From positions 1 to 31,572 of the forward strand of contig JBBRCX010000056.1 of the NCBI GenBank assembly GCA_038204465.1: a DNA stretch of 31,572 bases, given 5' to 3'. Positions 31,062 through 31,572 of the stretch are shown piece by piece. A program made the translations under genes and the position numbers. This stretch comes from JBBRCX01 sp038204465 (lineage in GTDB: Bacteria; Planctomycetota; Phycisphaerae; Tepidisphaerales; Tepidisphaeraceae). Each line of letters starts with the position of its first letter. The stretch's first letter is position 1. The notes beneath the pieces were generated by a model. It saw nothing but the letters and a program-made list of their open reading frames with translations, ran no database searches and had not been told where the DNA came from.

Positions 31062-31572
31062 CTATGAAACCCGGCCGCAGGCGAGTTCGAATATCCGTAT
31101 CGGCGCCTTCCGCGTCGCGACCGCCTGCTCTGAACGGACGAGGCTCCAACCGCGCGGGGCAATCCACTCGAGGAAGCCATCGCCAGTCTGACGCCCCGGC
31201 TCCGCCAACACCACGCGCCCGCCGGGGCGCAAATGTTCCCGCCAGAACAGATCCAGAAATTTCCACTGCTTCCGCTCGTAGAGAATGTCGGCCCCCAGGA
31301 TGAAATCGAAGCTCTCGCCGAGCCGGTCGATCTGCCAGTTGAGACGCCGGGCTCGCGGCAGGGGGCAGAACGCCAGGCTGTTCAGCTGCGCGAAGAGCAA
31401 GGCGGGTGATTCAAGGTCCGCAAAAAGCACACGGGCCCCCATTGCGGCCGCAACGGTCCCGCTCAGCCCCATTCCGCATCCCAGGTCCAGCACATCCGCG
31501 TCCAGCAGGGCGTTCGACGAATCGACGCGAGGCCCGCAAATGCGCTTCAGCACATGTTCCGCAAGTCCCAAG
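31062..31572 (-). CDS. Class I SAM-dependent methyltransferase, 5' end cut by window
   Basis: At least 169 residues visible; the N-terminus lies beyond 31572. A TTG at 31571 opens the visible frame, but GLAEHVL looks like the middle of the usual W-P-S-G-x-x-L-A-E-x-L entry of these proteins, so the true start is outside. SAM motif I is VLDLGCGMGLSGTVAAAMGA, followed by an acidic residue in VLFADLES. Motif post-II is FILGADILYERKQWKFL, and motif III LRPGGRVVLAEPGR. This resembles the Methyltransf_16/ETFB-lysine methyltransferase group (protein lysine methylation), though other small-substrate enzymes cannot be excluded. No signal peptide can be judged. The gene stops at 31062, next to an oppositely oriented terminator. 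Confidence 0.82.
   Translation of the reverse strand, partial: LGLAEHVLKRICGPRVDSSNALLDADVLDLGCGMGLSGTVAAAMGARVLFADLESPALLFAQLNSLAFCPLPRARRLNWQIDRLGESFDFILGADILYERKQWKFLDLFWREHLRPGGRVVLAEPGRQTGDGFLEWIAPRGWSLVRSEQAVATRKAPIRIFELACGRVS

Noticed and set aside
30758..31180. A 140-codon minus-strand frame overlapping the methyltransferase end and the hairpin-rich stretch
   Set aside because: Third codon positions show no GC bias in the non-overlapping part, it crosses a terminator hairpin, and the translation matches no family I know.

Overview
The window looks like a chromosomal segment of a high-GC member of the Planctomycetota, most plausibly the class Phycisphaerae. This is inferred from gene content: a PEP-CTERM surface protein, two large secreted beta-helix proteins that carry an N-terminal LESR-x-LL signature instead of a normal signal peptide, and a MoxR/DUF58/VWA cluster. 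No rRNA or marker gene is present to prove the taxonomy. No phage, insertion sequence or CRISPR array was seen.

Layout. (1) 1-2890, minus strand: the 5' part of a membrane-bound ferritin/VIT1 iron exporter (MbfA type), a small winged-helix regulator, an MlrC/M81-family metallohydrolase and tRNA-Ser(UGA). (2) 2891-4966: a possible structured leader and a small exported charged protein on the plus strand, facing a PEP-CTERM protein on the minus strand, with a terminator for each. (3) 5216-12267, minus strand: four closely spaced genes, read in the order alpha/beta hydrolase, CocE/S15 hydrolase, alpha-barrel glycosidase-like protein, and TPR plus O-GlcNAc-transferase-type glycosyltransferase. 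None has an export signal, so this looks like one cytoplasmic operon. (4) 12457-17191, plus strand: MoxR AAA+ ATPase, DUF58 protein and a membrane VWA/BatA protein, interrupted by a HicBA toxin-antitoxin pair that sits between moxR and DUF58. (5) 17202-18308, minus strand: a DegT-family sugar aminotransferase. (6) 18519-21967, plus strand: an outer-membrane efflux lipoprotein and a periplasmic adaptor with no inner-membrane pump beside them. (7) 22631-27749, plus strand: two paralogous secreted beta-helix/CBM6 proteins, each preceded by a long non-coding stretch. (8) 27952-30357, plus strand: a soluble hybrid histidine kinase. (9) 30358-31572: a decayed non-coding stretch holding the frameshifted start of a DsbA/FrnE-like oxidoreductase, bounded by two oppositely facing terminators, then a class I methyltransferase cut by the window edge.

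The best leads for something new are the esterase/CocE/glycosidase/OGT operon, the twin beta-helix proteins with the LESR-x-LL signature, the toxin-antitoxin insertion in the MoxR cluster, and the pseudogene lying between crossed terminators. All functions are read from motifs by eye; no database search was possible.
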